60,470 nt of DNA, taken from contig CAKZZS010000057.1 of the NCBI GenBank assembly GCA_937884975.1, positions 1 through 60,470 on the forward strand. Reading direction: 5' to 3'. This document shows, piece by piece, positions 33,713 through 41,753 of this stretch (its first letter is position 1; each line of letters opens with the position of its first letter). The notes beneath the pieces are model-generated. The model did not search any database and was not told where the DNA came from. It worked only from the letters and a program-made list of their open reading frames with translations. The translations under genes were made by a program, and so were the position numbers. Origin of the DNA: an uncultured Clostridia bacterium. GTDB lineage: Bacteria > Bacillota > Clostridia > Oscillospirales > Acutalibacteraceae.

Positions 33713-33846
33713 AAGGAATCGAACCGAAGGATTTGAGCGTTAAGAAAACAGTCCGGTGGACTGTTTTTAGCGAAAATGTGCGAAGGCGTAAGCCGAGCAC
33801 GCAAAGAATTGTGTAAACAATTCTTTGTCGAATCCTTATGCCTGAG
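33713..33846. repeat. tRNA-associated hairpin element, copy 2
   Basis: This is nearly identical to copy 1 over about 125 bases, including both hairpins and the GCGAAGGCGTAAGCCGAGCAC core. It differs by single bases, several of them paired changes that keep a stem (TGCAAG to TGTAAA lies in a loop). It ends in TCGAATCCTTATGCCTGAGT, followed by AAAAGAGAAAAACAC, which also follows the real tRNA-Gln. So the flank beyond the tRNA was duplicated too. Confidence 0.85.
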
Positions 33847-33952
33847 TAAAAGAGAAAAACACTCTGCCTTTCCGCAAAGGACATTCCTTTTGATTTCAAT
33901 TCCGGTATTTCATTTTCATATTGACTTATATTTCCCTAATTTCTTGGCGTTA

Positions 33953-33992
33953 AAAATCCTCCTTGATGTTAATTCAACATCAAAGGGGTTCT
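33953..33992 (-). terminator. Terminator of the glycosyltransferase gene
   Basis: On the minus strand CCTTTGATGTT pairs with AACATCAAGG, followed by AGGATTTTTA. Confidence 0.75.
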
Positions 33993-34011
33993 TTTTCTAT
34001 TGTCCCGTTTT

Positions 34012-35394
34012 TTACTTTTTAAGTAATGACCTATATTTTCTGTTTTGGATAAACTTGGTTATCGGATAGGATAATGTTCCGCCGAGGACGCCGACTATCC
34101 ACACGAATTTCCAACTGATTAAAAAGCCGAACAGCAATATTAACGCCGTCACAATACTCCAGTAAAGAATTTGTATTTTCCCATTCTTTTTATTTAATTC
34201 TTTTAACGGGTCAACACCACTTGACGGGTGAGGAGCGCTCTCTATAAACTCGGCTGCGCCAGTAGCGCCCGGGCAGGAACGGAAATCCTCACTGCAAGCT
34301 TTTGCGGCTTTTGAATATTCGGGATTATTTAAAATCTCATTAACGCAAGCGCGGATGCCGTCAACCGAATCATCCGACAATAACACGCCTGCTTTAATAT
34401 CGGTCACTCTTTTTGCAACCGCTTTCTGTTCGCTTGTCTGCGGATACAAAACCAAGGGAGTAGCCATATACAGACTTTCGGATACGCTGTTCATTCCGCA
34501 ATGGGTTATAAAAGCGTCCGCCCTTGAAAGTACATCAAGCTGATTTACATAAGGAAAGACCTGAATGTTTTCGGGCAAAGTACCCAGTTTATCAATATTC
34601 ATTGAATTTCCGCAGGAAATGATGACATCGACATTCTCATTTTTAAGCGCGTTAATACACTTTGCGTAAAAATCGGGTCTGTCATTTATAACGGTTCCCA
34701 TTGAAATATATACAAGCGGACGTTCTTTTGTTTTATTTGGTAAAGCGGAAGAAAAAACAGACGGACCGACAAAGGCGTACCTGTCCGAAAAGCTTTCGGA
34801 AAAAGGTTGAAAACGCTTTGAGGTATAGACAACGGAATCCGTGTTATTGTCGCTTTGAATAAGTGACAAAGCGTTTTTTATATGATAACCGTACGGCTCA
34901 AGCGTTTTGAGCTCCTTTGAAATCTTCGGCAGTCCGAAAATCATATCCGCAAGCTCTTTTGAGCTGTTTTTCATATACTGCGAGGACATCTGATTAAATG
35001 CAAATGTGCTTGTAGAGACAACCATCGGAACATTGTGTTTCAGGGCGTTGAGCTTGCCCCAGAAGCAAACTGAATCGGTATAGATAACGTCGGGACGAAA
35101 TGTATTAAACTCCCCGTCAAGAAAGCTGTCCATACTAAGAGTAATACGGATATCCTGAATTGTCATTTCGGTTGTGGAAACATTCTTCAAGCCCTCTTCC
35201 TCCTGCTCGGTAAGCTCGGGAAGAAATGAATCGCAGGAAACGAACGAAGCGCCGGTGGCTTTAATTTTATCCTCAAACTCGTTGAACGAATAAAACCTGA
35301 CCTCGTTTCCCCTTTTGACAAGCTCTGCGGCAACGGGAAGCATAGGATTAGTATGACCGTGAGCAGGAATACAGAAAACCGCTATTCTCTTCAT
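34012..35394 (-). CDS. GT1 (UGT/macrolide-type) glycosyltransferase with C-terminal membrane hairpin
   Basis: The 460-residue protein begins with the GT-B acceptor-domain motif IAVFCIPAHGHTNPMLPVA. It has the nucleotide-sugar motif THCGMNSVSESLYMATPLVL, ending in a QTSEQ element typical of GT1 enzymes. After the normal end of the fold (about residue 390) it carries two membrane segments (YWSIVTALILLFGFLISW; FVWIVGVLGGTLSYPI). GT1 enzymes transfer sugars to small hydrophobic acceptors or lipids, so membrane tethering suggests a lipid or membrane-soluble acceptor. It overlaps the upstream AbrB-type regulator gene by four bases. The substrate is unknown. Confidence 0.88.
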   Translation of the reverse strand: MKRIAVFCIPAHGHTNPMLPVAAELVKRGNEVRFYSFNEFEDKIKATGASFVSCDSFLPELTEQEEEGLKNVSTTEMTIQDIRITLSMDSFLDGEFNTFRPDVIYTDSVCFWGKLNALKHNVPMVVSTSTFAFNQMSSQYMKNSSKELADMIFGLPKISKELKTLEPYGYHIKNALSLIQSDNNTDSVVYTSKRFQPFSESFSDRYAFVGPSVFSSALPNKTKERPLVYISMGTVINDRPDFYAKCINALKNENVDVIISCGNSMNIDKLGTLPENIQVFPYVNQLDVLSRADAFITHCGMNSVSESLYMATPLVLYPQTSEQKAVAKRVTDIKAGVLLSDDSVDGIRACVNEILNNPEYSKAAKACSEDFRSCPGATGAAEFIESAPHPSSGVDPLKELNKKNGKIQILYWSIVTALILLFGFLISWKFVWIVGVLGGTLSYPITKFIQNRKYRSLLKK

Positions 35395-35618
35395 TCGTTC
35401 TCGCCGTCCTTTTCCTCAAATGCCTTGGCGAACAATTCGGCAAATGCCCCTTTAGGAGGAATAGCAATTCCTCTTTGCTCATCGCCTAAAAGAAGCAGAG
35501 TATCTCCAGGCTTAATATTAAAAATCTCGCGCGCCTGTTTAGGGATTACGATCTGACCCTTCTCGCCTACGGTGGCAGTCCATGCATATTTCCCCTTCGG
35601 CGCTTTTGTTTCTTTCAT
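35391..35618 (-). CDS. AbrB/SpoVT-type transition-state regulator
   Basis: This 75-residue DNA-binding protein carries the swapped-hairpin AbrB motif in VGEKGQIVIPKQAREIFNIK, then PGDTLLLLGDEQRGIAI. Proteins like this bind as dimers or tetramers and often repress the operon they belong to. The ATG at 35618 follows GAGGTG; longer versions of the frame run through the promoter. It is co-transcribed with the glycosyltransferase. A 12-base inverted repeat over its own -10 box suggests autoregulation. Confidence 0.9.
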   Translation of the reverse strand: MKETKAPKGKYAWTATVGEKGQIVIPKQAREIFNIKPGDTLLLLGDEQRGIAIPPKGAFAELFAKAFEEKDGENE

Positions 35619-35633
35619 TGTTTTCACCTCAAA

Positions 35634-35681
35634 AGTATGATTTGTATAACAAATTATACTATTGAGGTAACTTTTTGTCAA
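35634..35681 (-). promoter_or_regulatory. Consensus promoter with palindromic operator before the AbrB-type gene
   Basis: Reading leftwards, TTGACA (35681-35676) lies 17 bases before TATAAT (35658-35653). AGTATGATTTGT (35634-35645) is inversely repeated with one change at 35649-35660, directly covering the -10 box. This is a typical place for a repressor such as the AbrB-like protein itself. Confidence 0.75.
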
Positions 35682-35849
35682 TAGATATTCGGCAGAACGC
35701 CTGCGCACCCCGTTATCTTTTTTCCGATTAAATCCCTTTCTTTGCGTCTTCAAAAATACCGCTCAATATTACAGCTGAATGCTTTTTCGTATTGCCCAAA
35801 AAGAAAATCTATTGTATAATTTAAGTATATTCTTCAGGGAGATGATTTG

Positions 35850-37574
35850 ATGAAGGCAAAAAGGCTGACTACTGCCCTATTCATTGTATTTCTGCTTTTA
35901 ATACAGATTTGTGTTTTACCGGTTTCTGCAGCGGACACAAAGGGTTTGACCCTGCCGTCGGGAGTTTCGGGTGAAAAAATCCGGGAAACGCTTGACTCTT
36001 TCCTTGATGAGCACAAGGATAACCACGCAGCAGTTGCCGTTTCTGTTTTCAGAGGCGAAAACGACATATATTCACGCTGTTTCGGTTTCATTGACAAGGA
36101 CTCCTCTGTACCGCTTGATGAAAGTTGCGTCCTCGAATGGGGCAGCACGAGCAAGCTGCTTATATGGATAAGCGCAATGCAATTATACGAGCAGGGCAAG
36201 CTTAATTTGACATCTGATATAAAAGAGTATCTTCCCGACGGATTTCTTAAGAACCTTAGATTTGACAAAGAAATTACCATGCTTAACCTGATGAATCATA
36301 ATGCAGGCTTTCAGGAGACTGATTTTATACTTGAGGTCACGGATGAAAAGGACATCATTCCTCTTGGCGAATATCTATCAAAATACCAACCCGTTCAGGT
36401 GTTTGAGCCCGGCACGGTTTCGGCTTACAGCAATTGGGGCGCTGCGCTCGCCGGGTACATAGTTGAATGTATATCCGGTATGCCGTATTATGAATATGTG
36501 CAAAAATTCATCTTCGAGCCGCTCTCAATGACTCACAGCGCTTTGGCGCCTGACCTTAATGATAATTCGTATGTTAAAGGAAGAAGAAACGATTTCGTAT
36601 CATACACTCCCGACGGAGAATTGTGGGAGGAAGAAACAAAGGTATATATTCTCCCATATCCTGCCGGAATGTGCGTTTCAACTCCGGGTGATTTTGTAAC
36701 ATTTGCAAAGGCGTTACTGAACAAAGACGGCAGATTACTGAAGAAAGAAACCTTTGACGAATTATACACTCCGAGTTCACTCTACACCGATACCGATAAG
36801 GCGCGCCTTGACCACGGTTTTCTTGTTGATTATGACTTTGCGGTAACGGTTGTCGGTCATGACGGAAACACTGCAGGCGGCAGCAGCAGAATTATTCTTG
36901 ACCTTGAAAACGGTATCGGTATGACCGTGCTTACTAATCAGCTTGGCGGCTCGCTTTACAGAACAAAAATGGCAGAGTTGGTTTTCGGTACAGCCGATTA
37001 TCATATTGATGTTGACGGTTACTACATTCCGGCAAGGGGTGTGTTCAGCGGAAGGCAGAAGTTTTTCAACAATTTTCTTCTTATAAACCATTGTCATATT
37101 ACAAAGGAAATGACCGATGGGATGTACTTCAACGTCGCTTCCGATCACCTTGAATTTTCCTCAACCGACTACATAACTCCTCAAGTGAATTACAGGTTGC
37201 GTGACGCAATTACTATTGCGTGGTTTGCGCTGTCAGGATTTGCGTTATTATTATTTCTGATAAGAATTATTGTCGCAATTATTCTATGCATTAAAAAGAA
37301 AGAGCAAAGCAGGTTAAATCTGATTTGCGCTCTTTTCGGTCTGCTGACAGGACTTTCTCTTTTGACGCTTACAGCCGTAATTTCCAAAGCAGTAATGCTG
37401 ATATATATAATACTGATGTGCATATTTGCAGTTGCGTTTGCGGTATATCTCGTTGTAAAAAGGAATGAGAACCGACAGACGAGGTTTCAAAAGTTAAGTT
37501 ATTATCTCGGCTGGGTGCTTATACCTTGCCTGGTAACGGCAATAATAAATCTGATTATTTGGGAGTTTGTTTAA
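35850..37574 (+). CDS. Exported serine hydrolase, class C beta-lactamase family
   Basis: The 574-residue protein has a signal peptide (about 1-28) and a penicillin-binding/beta-lactamase-like domain. Its active-site motifs are STSK (Ser99, Lys102), YSN (193-195) and a GHDG motif (about 335) in place of KTG. The last 130 residues hold about four membrane segments. Such proteins are usually D-aminopeptidases or esterases rather than true beta-lactamases, and the membrane-spanning tail is common in the Firmicutes FmtA/Pbp4*-like group. The ATG at 35850 is preceded by GGGAGATG. It is monocistronic. Confidence 0.87.
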   Translation: MKAKRLTTALFIVFLLLIQICVLPVSAADTKGLTLPSGVSGEKIRETLDSFLDEHKDNHAAVAVSVFRGENDIYSRCFGFIDKDSSVPLDESCVLEWGSTSKLLIWISAMQLYEQGKLNLTSDIKEYLPDGFLKNLRFDKEITMLNLMNHNAGFQETDFILEVTDEKDIIPLGEYLSKYQPVQVFEPGTVSAYSNWGAALAGYIVECISGMPYYEYVQKFIFEPLSMTHSALAPDLNDNSYVKGRRNDFVSYTPDGELWEEETKVYILPYPAGMCVSTPGDFVTFAKALLNKDGRLLKKETFDELYTPSSLYTDTDKARLDHGFLVDYDFAVTVVGHDGNTAGGSSRIILDLENGIGMTVLTNQLGGSLYRTKMAELVFGTADYHIDVDGYYIPARGVFSGRQKFFNNFLLINHCHITKEMTDGMYFNVASDHLEFSSTDYITPQVNYRLRDAITIAWFALSGFALLLFLIRIIVAIILCIKKKEQSRLNLICALFGLLTGLSLLTLTAVISKAVMLIYIILMCIFAVAFAVYLVVKRNENRQTRFQKLSYYLGWVLIPCLVTAIINLIIWEFV

Positions 37575-37590
37575 CAGCTTTCACGAAAAG

Positions 37591-37620
37591 CAACAGGCAG
37601 GGATTTCTCCCTGCCTGTTG
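37591..37620. terminator. Bidirectional terminator (AGGCAGGGA type)
   Basis: CAACAGGCAGGGA pairs perfectly with TCCCTGCCTGTTG. The same stem core recurs at 45326-45354. Confidence 0.85.
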
Positions 37621-37637
37621 TTTTTGATATTCGATTA

Positions 37638-38798
37638 TTAAATGTGGCAACCCTTAATTGCAGTTTCGCTTGATAAAAGCATACAGAACGCCAAAGAAAC
37701 CAGCACAAACGGCATTATTATAAATGTCGTGGACGTTGCAATATAACCGAAAACGAGCTGAACGCCGAAGCCTATGGCGTATGCGCCGAACATATGAAAA
37801 CCGATAATGTCAGCCGAATACTTCTTTCCGAAGCGTTCGGGGACGGAATGAAGTGTTGACGGGAAAATCGGTCCGAAGCCGATACCGATAAGCAAAAGTC
37901 CGAAAATCGATATTTTTCCGAGAGGTATAAGCAAAATCAAAATTCCGAGAATACAGGTGCACGTTCCGATACGAATTAGCATATTGTCCTTCAGCTTCAT
38001 TGCAAGGAAGCCCGAAATAAACCGCCCGAGCATTATTCCGCCGAAATAAAGCGAAACCATTTTTGACGCGTCGCTGGGCGAAAGAGCAAAGATATGCACA
38101 AGATAACTCGCTCCCCATGTGCCTATGAGAAACTCCATTGAGCAGTAAAACGCAAGAGACAGAATACTCGGCACAACGCCTTTTCCCTTTAAAATCTCAA
38201 GGGCGCTCTTTTCTTTTTCTTCGCTTTCCGCTTGCTCGTTGACGGGTAGCTTCTCCGCCTTTTTCCAAAGTGAAAAGGTACAGATAACTATAATTAGAAT
38301 TGCCGCCTGTATAGCGCCGATAGCCCTGTAACCGAAGCGCCACGAGCTGCCCTCTTTAAGAAAATGCGACATAATGATAGGACTCAGCGTTACTCCGACT
38401 CCCCAGAAACAGTGAAGCCAATTCATGTGTTGCGCCTTATAGTGAAGGGAAATAAAATTATTCAGTCCCGTGTCAATTGCGCCTGCGCCGTATCCGAGAA
38501 TTACTGCAAATATAATCATAACGACTATATTCGGAGCAAAGCTCATACCGAAAAGCCCGAGGACTGTCAGCATAATTGAAAAGAGCGTAACCCTGCCCGT
38601 GCCGAACTTTCTCAAAAGCTTTCCTGCAACAACGCTCACTCCGCTTGTGCTTATGCCGACAATAATGCTGTAAACCGAGGCAAAGCTTTCCGCAATTCCG
38701 AGTTCCTTATGCAAAACGGGCCATGCAACGCCGAAAACCGAATCCGGCAAACCCAAAGAAATAAAAACTATGTAAATAACAACTAATAACATTATCAT
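37638..38798 (-). CDS. MFS transporter
   Basis: This 386-residue protein has twelve predicted membrane segments. It carries MFS features: a GLPDSVFGVAWPVLHKELG start, GKLLRKFGTGRV (the loop 2-3 basic motif) and a repeat of that pattern in the second half. It resembles the FucP-like/FLVCR-type sugar or metabolite permeases of Clostridia, but the substrate is not predictable. A central charged loop lies between segments 6 and 7. It is read ahead of no other gene in its unit, and the GtrA gene upstream is 30 bases away, so co-transcription is likely. Confidence 0.85.
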   Translation of the reverse strand: MIMLLVVIYIVFISLGLPDSVFGVAWPVLHKELGIAESFASVYSIIVGISTSGVSVVAGKLLRKFGTGRVTLFSIMLTVLGLFGMSFAPNIVVMIIFAVILGYGAGAIDTGLNNFISLHYKAQHMNWLHCFWGVGVTLSPIIMSHFLKEGSSWRFGYRAIGAIQAAILIIVICTFSLWKKAEKLPVNEQAESEEKEKSALEILKGKGVVPSILSLAFYCSMEFLIGTWGASYLVHIFALSPSDASKMVSLYFGGIMLGRFISGFLAMKLKDNMLIRIGTCTCILGILILLIPLGKISIFGLLLIGIGFGPIFPSTLHSVPERFGKKYSADIIGFHMFGAYAIGFGVQLVFGYIATSTTFIIMPFVLVSLAFCMLLSSETAIKGCHI

Positions 38799-38827
38799 AA
38801 AATTTACCTACTGATTACTTGCGCATT

Positions 38828-39298
38828 TCAGGCTTTATCCTTTGATTTTTCTTTGAAAACAAAAAGCTTTGCAAAAATATAATTTAAAATCAAAACGATA
38901 ATTCCCATACCGATTTTTGAGTAAATGCCATCCGTATGAAAAAACTCTGCCCGAAGCTTTAAATTATCGGCTAAAGAATAAAACGGCGAATCAAAATGTA
39001 TTTTTTCAAGTAACGGCACTCCGAATATTTCAAGAATGCCGGAAATAATCCTTGACGAGAAAAAGGTTGTAAACTCTTTTGCAAACGCCTTTTTCTCAAA
39101 GGTGTAAGACCGGAACACCCACAGCTTATTTACGAAAAATGATATAACCGTAGCAAGTAACCAGCTCAAAAGGTTAGAGACAAACACGCTCCAATGACAC
39201 TTATCCACAAACAGAGCATACGAGCCCCAGCTTATTGTTGTTATTACCACCGTACACGACAGATACCGAAGTATTTCCACTAATCTCTCTTTTTTCAT
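38828..39298 (-). CDS. GtrA-like membrane protein
   Basis: The 156-residue protein has four hydrophobic segments and the family signature ISFFVNKLWVFRSY (FFxNxxWxF). GtrA proteins are proposed flippases or helpers for lipid-linked sugars. The loop between segments 3 and 4 is longer than usual. The ATG at 39298 follows GGTGAT; an upstream in-frame TTG is less likely. It lies 30 bases before the MFS gene. This is the second GtrA homologue of the window, and like the first it has no adjacent glycosyltransferase. Confidence 0.85.
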   Translation of the reverse strand: MKKERLVEILRYLSCTVVITTISWGSYALFVDKCHWSVFVSNLLSWLLATVISFFVNKLWVFRSYTFEKKAFAKEFTTFFSSRIISGILEIFGVPLLEKIHFDSPFYSLADNLKLRAEFFHTDGIYSKIGMGIIVLILNYIFAKLFVFKEKSKDKA

Positions 39299-39357
39299 TT
39301 TATCACCGTAAGCTTCAATTTGCAAAATTCATTTTACCATAAAATCCACAAAAAGTA

Positions 39358-39382
39358 CAGCCGCAGAAGCTGCCTGCGGCTG
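39358..39382 (-). terminator. Terminator of the MBL-rubredoxin gene
   Basis: CAGCCGCAG pairs with CTGCGGCTG, then TACTTTTTGT on the minus strand. A near copy occurs at 41226-41251. Confidence 0.8.
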
Positions 39383-39387
39383 AATTA

Positions 39388-40329
39388 TTATGCTTTATTG
39401 AATTTATCCTTACCCTGTTTACAGCGAGGACATTTCCAGTCGTCGGGTAAATCCTCAAAGGCTACGCCGTCGTGCTCCGCCGGGTCATAAACATATCCGC
39501 AAATGGAGCAAACATATTTACCGGTTGCCTCCTGCTTTGAAAAATCAGCCTTGGCAAGAACCGTCAGTACGGGATTATCCAAATCCATTACACGCTTTGC
39601 TTCAAGGTTTTCATAGCCCTGCGGCGTATGCGTACCGCAATAAACTGTCGGATGATTTCGTACAAATTCACGCACACGGTCGAGCGTTTCTCTTGCAGCG
39701 GCAATATCGTCAAAAACTACGGACAGCTTGTTTTCATAAAGAGCCTCGTCAACATAGGTGATATCGCCGTGGAGCATATAGAAAAGTCCGTCGTTTTCAA
39801 CTATAACAATGCTGTTACCGTTAGTATGACCTTTTGCCTTAATAAAGTATATACCGTCCTGAATTTTCTGACAGGCAGGGAAATTATAATACGCGCCGTC
39901 AGTAAATTTTACGGGAACAATATTATCAATGCCCTGTAATTCGTCCGCAGAGGTCTCGTCCTCATTGACATAAATCTTTGCGTTCGGGAAGGAGCGAAGC
40001 TCGCCCGAATGGTCGCCGTGCTTATGAGTGAGGAGAATTTTTGTTACCTGCTCGGGCTTGTAGCCGAGGTTTGCAAACGCTTTCATATAGCTTGAAATAT
40101 CTTTTCCGGTATAAAGAAGGCTGTTTTCGTCAACCACCTCTTCGGGTGTTCCTGCAGGCAAGCCCGTATCAACAAGAATAACCTCGCTTCCCGTGTCTAT
40201 CAGATAGTTCTGCAGGCTGCCGCGATAGCGGATATTTTTATCAAACTTTTCGGCGCCCTCTTCTCCGCCGAAAACAAACGGCTGTGAATAAAATCCGTCT
40301 TTTCTGAATTTTACTGCTTTGATAATCAT
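39388..40329 (-). CDS. Metallo-beta-lactamase-fold hydrolase fused to rubredoxin
   Basis: The 313-residue protein has an MBL-fold domain with the metal motif THKHGDHSGE (His102, His104, Asp106, His107) and later HGD and CGTHTP ligands. A complete rubredoxin follows at about residues 271-313, with two Cys pairs (274/277 and 300/303). The first motif keeps Asp106 and His107, so the site could bind zinc or a di-iron centre. Rubredoxin fused to an MBL domain recalls flavodiiron proteins, but no flavodoxin domain is present. An electron-transfer-linked hydrolase or reductase role is inferred. The start follows GGAGG. Confidence 0.88.
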   Translation of the reverse strand: MIIKAVKFRKDGFYSQPFVFGGEEGAEKFDKNIRYRGSLQNYLIDTGSEVILVDTGLPAGTPEEVVDENSLLYTGKDISSYMKAFANLGYKPEQVTKILLTHKHGDHSGELRSFPNAKIYVNEDETSADELQGIDNIVPVKFTDGAYYNFPACQKIQDGIYFIKAKGHTNGNSIVIVENDGLFYMLHGDITYVDEALYENKLSVVFDDIAAARETLDRVREFVRNHPTVYCGTHTPQGYENLEAKRVMDLDNPVLTVLAKADFSKQEATGKYVCSICGYVYDPAEHDGVAFEDLPDDWKCPRCKQGKDKFNKA

Positions 40330-40439
40330 ATTGTTACCTCCTGATTTAACGCTTTTATTATCTTAACAATAATATTCCGTTTAGTCAAATATTTCTTCCT
40401 AAAATCCCCCGCAACAAAGGCTGTGGGGGATGGCTTTAA

Positions 40440-40569
40440 TTATTTCTTTTCCATACCTGCAAGCGCTCGTTTAAGCAAATCCCTTACCCGTTATTTTATC
40501 AACAGCTCTTTTCTCCGCAAGCTCGCGGAAAGATTCTGCCAGTATTTCTTTAGCCGTTTTTCTTTTCAT
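40440..40569 (-). pseudogene. Truncated TetR-family regulator remnant
   Basis: From an ATG at 40569, with a GAGGTAAATT ribosome site, the frame reads MKRKTAKEILAESFRELAEK, then RAVDKITG, and stops at 40471. This is the first helix and turn of a TetR repressor, of the type that normally continues KITVKDIVENCGYS. The shift to another frame continues VRDLLKRALAGMEKK and stops at 40440. The helix-turn-helix and the whole ligand domain are missing, so it is a remnant or a very short peptide. A TCCCCC/GGGGGA hairpin follows at 40405-40430. Confidence 0.65.
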
Positions 40570-40595
40570 AATTTACCTCTGCGAACCGGAATTTG

Positions 40596-41165
40596 TCAGC
40601 CGTTTATTATGTCAGGGAAATTGCCTTTCAAAAAATGTCTGTAATCCGGGTGATCAACGGCATTATCATATTCTTCCCTAACCGTCTTTATAATCCATTC
40701 CTTCATTTTGGAAGTCATTTCGTTATAACGCAGTATCGTAATGAGGCCGTCTTTTTCAGCCTGCAAAATTGCCTCCAAAGCATCAGGAACGAACTCTGCA
40801 GATTTGATCTTAACGGGAATACTGCTTGTGGCTGCATCGGGAATCTGAACATCAAAATCAGCTTCGACTATATTTTCTGCACAGTAAATATATCCCGAAA
40901 CACCTTTATATGTTTTTTCCAATGCATTTGGATAATACTCTTCAAGTTGTAGCAACCCGCTCTTATTAAATCCGTATGCGCCCCACTTTTGCCATTTTCC
41001 GCTATATTCAAAACCTGTTTCTCTACAATATTTCTCAATAGCGTTGCTTAAATAGACAAGAACATTTTCTCTTTTCTTTGAGAAGTAGATTAAAGGAACT
41101 CCGTGATTTGAGATTCTCGGTTCCAGCTGTTCTATATTGCCTGTTGATGATGCATGATAATACAT
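40596..41165 (-). CDS. Uncharacterised protein with ADP-ribosyltransferase-like start
   Basis: The 189-residue soluble protein starts with YYHASSTGNIEQLEPRISN, continuing HGVPLIYFSKKRENVLVY. It resembles the opening of ART-fold/RNA 2'-phosphotransferase-like proteins (a Y-H-x-S or Y-H-G-T strand followed by I..L.P). I do not recognise a named family. The rest is mixed alpha/beta without membrane segments; a C-terminal DHPDYRHFLKGNFPDIING is notable for His and Tyr. It is the gene upstream of the TetR remnant on the same strand. GAGG precedes the ATG. Any ADP-ribosylation role is only a guess. Confidence 0.6.
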   Translation of the reverse strand: MYYHASSTGNIEQLEPRISNHGVPLIYFSKKRENVLVYLSNAIEKYCRETGFEYSGKWQKWGAYGFNKSGLLQLEEYYPNALEKTYKGVSGYIYCAENIVEADFDVQIPDAATSSIPVKIKSAEFVPDALEAILQAEKDGLITILRYNEMTSKMKEWIIKTVREEYDNAVDHPDYRHFLKGNFPDIING

Positions 41166-41225
41166 TTATTAACCTCACAAACCTCGATTTGTTGAGTTTA
41201 TTTTACCACACCTAAAACAAAAAGT

Positions 41226-41251
41226 ACAGCCGCAGTGTTTTCTGCGGCTGT
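41226..41251 (-). terminator. Terminator of the lipoprotein/hydrolase operon
   Basis: ACAGCCGCAG pairs with CTGCGGCTGT, followed on the minus strand by ACTTTTTGTTTT. Confidence 0.8.
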
Positions 41252-41258
41252 GGATTTG

Positions 41259-41753
41259 TTATTCATTATAAAAGGTAATGCTGACATCGCCGTTTCCGAG
41301 CAGCTCTGTCAAATCCTCCTGCGACAGGCTTTTAATGCTGCCGAGCTTTGTGTAGCTCCATGAATTTGAGCCGTAAAAGATGACGATTTGGTTGCCTTGA
41401 TATAATACAATATCGCCTGCCTGCGAAGTCATCTGAACATCGTTTCTCGGAAGACTACTGCCAATAGAGCCGACCTGCTCAAAACCTCCGTACATTGACA
41501 TATCGATAGTTACAGGCTCACTTTTTGCCAACTGTTTCAGGGCTTCGACGCTTTCGTTTTCTTCCCATTCGACATCAATTTCCTGCCCTTCTATTTTCAG
41601 CGTTAACTGTGTCATTTCTCTTTCCTCTGTCGTTTCGGTTTGCTCCGCTGTAACGGTCTGCGTAGCGGTGGCAACGGGGTTTTCCTGTTTTGCGCTGCAA
41701 GCCGTCAAGCATAAAAGAAAAAGCAAAAGAGAAGCTATAAAAACCTTTCTCAT
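41259..41753 (-). CDS. Cyclophilin-like lipoprotein
   Basis: The 164-residue protein has a lipoprotein signal (LLFLLCLTACSAKQ, lipobox LTAC with Cys19), a Thr/Gln-rich linker and a cyclophilin-like-2 domain (LKIEGQEIDVEWEENESVEAL .. SLPRNDVQMTSQAGDIVLYQ). Such domains have the cyclophilin fold; peptidyl-prolyl isomerase activity is not established for this group. It sits on the outer face of the membrane. It overlaps the upstream hydrolase gene by four bases as ATGA, so the two are translated together. The partner hydrolase is cytoplasmic, so direct contact is unlikely. Confidence 0.85.
   Translation of the reverse strand: MRKVFIASLLLFLLCLTACSAKQENPVATATQTVTAEQTETTEEREMTQLTLKIEGQEIDVEWEENESVEALKQLAKSEPVTIDMSMYGGFEQVGSIGSSLPRNDVQMTSQAGDIVLYQGNQIVIFYGSNSWSYTKLGSIKSLSQEDLTELLGNGDVSITFYNE

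Noticed and set aside
33350..33850. CRISPR array
   Set aside because: Only two repeat units of ~130 bp, 361 bp apart, with long internal hairpins; no short regular spacers and no cas genes.
36777..37148. 123-codon frame opposite the serine hydrolase
   Set aside because: Antisense shadow of a complete, motif-bearing gene.
40423..40644. 73-codon plus-strand frame
   Set aside because: It lies opposite the TetR remnant and the end of the ART-like gene. The minus-strand reading has a ribosome site and a recognisable protein.
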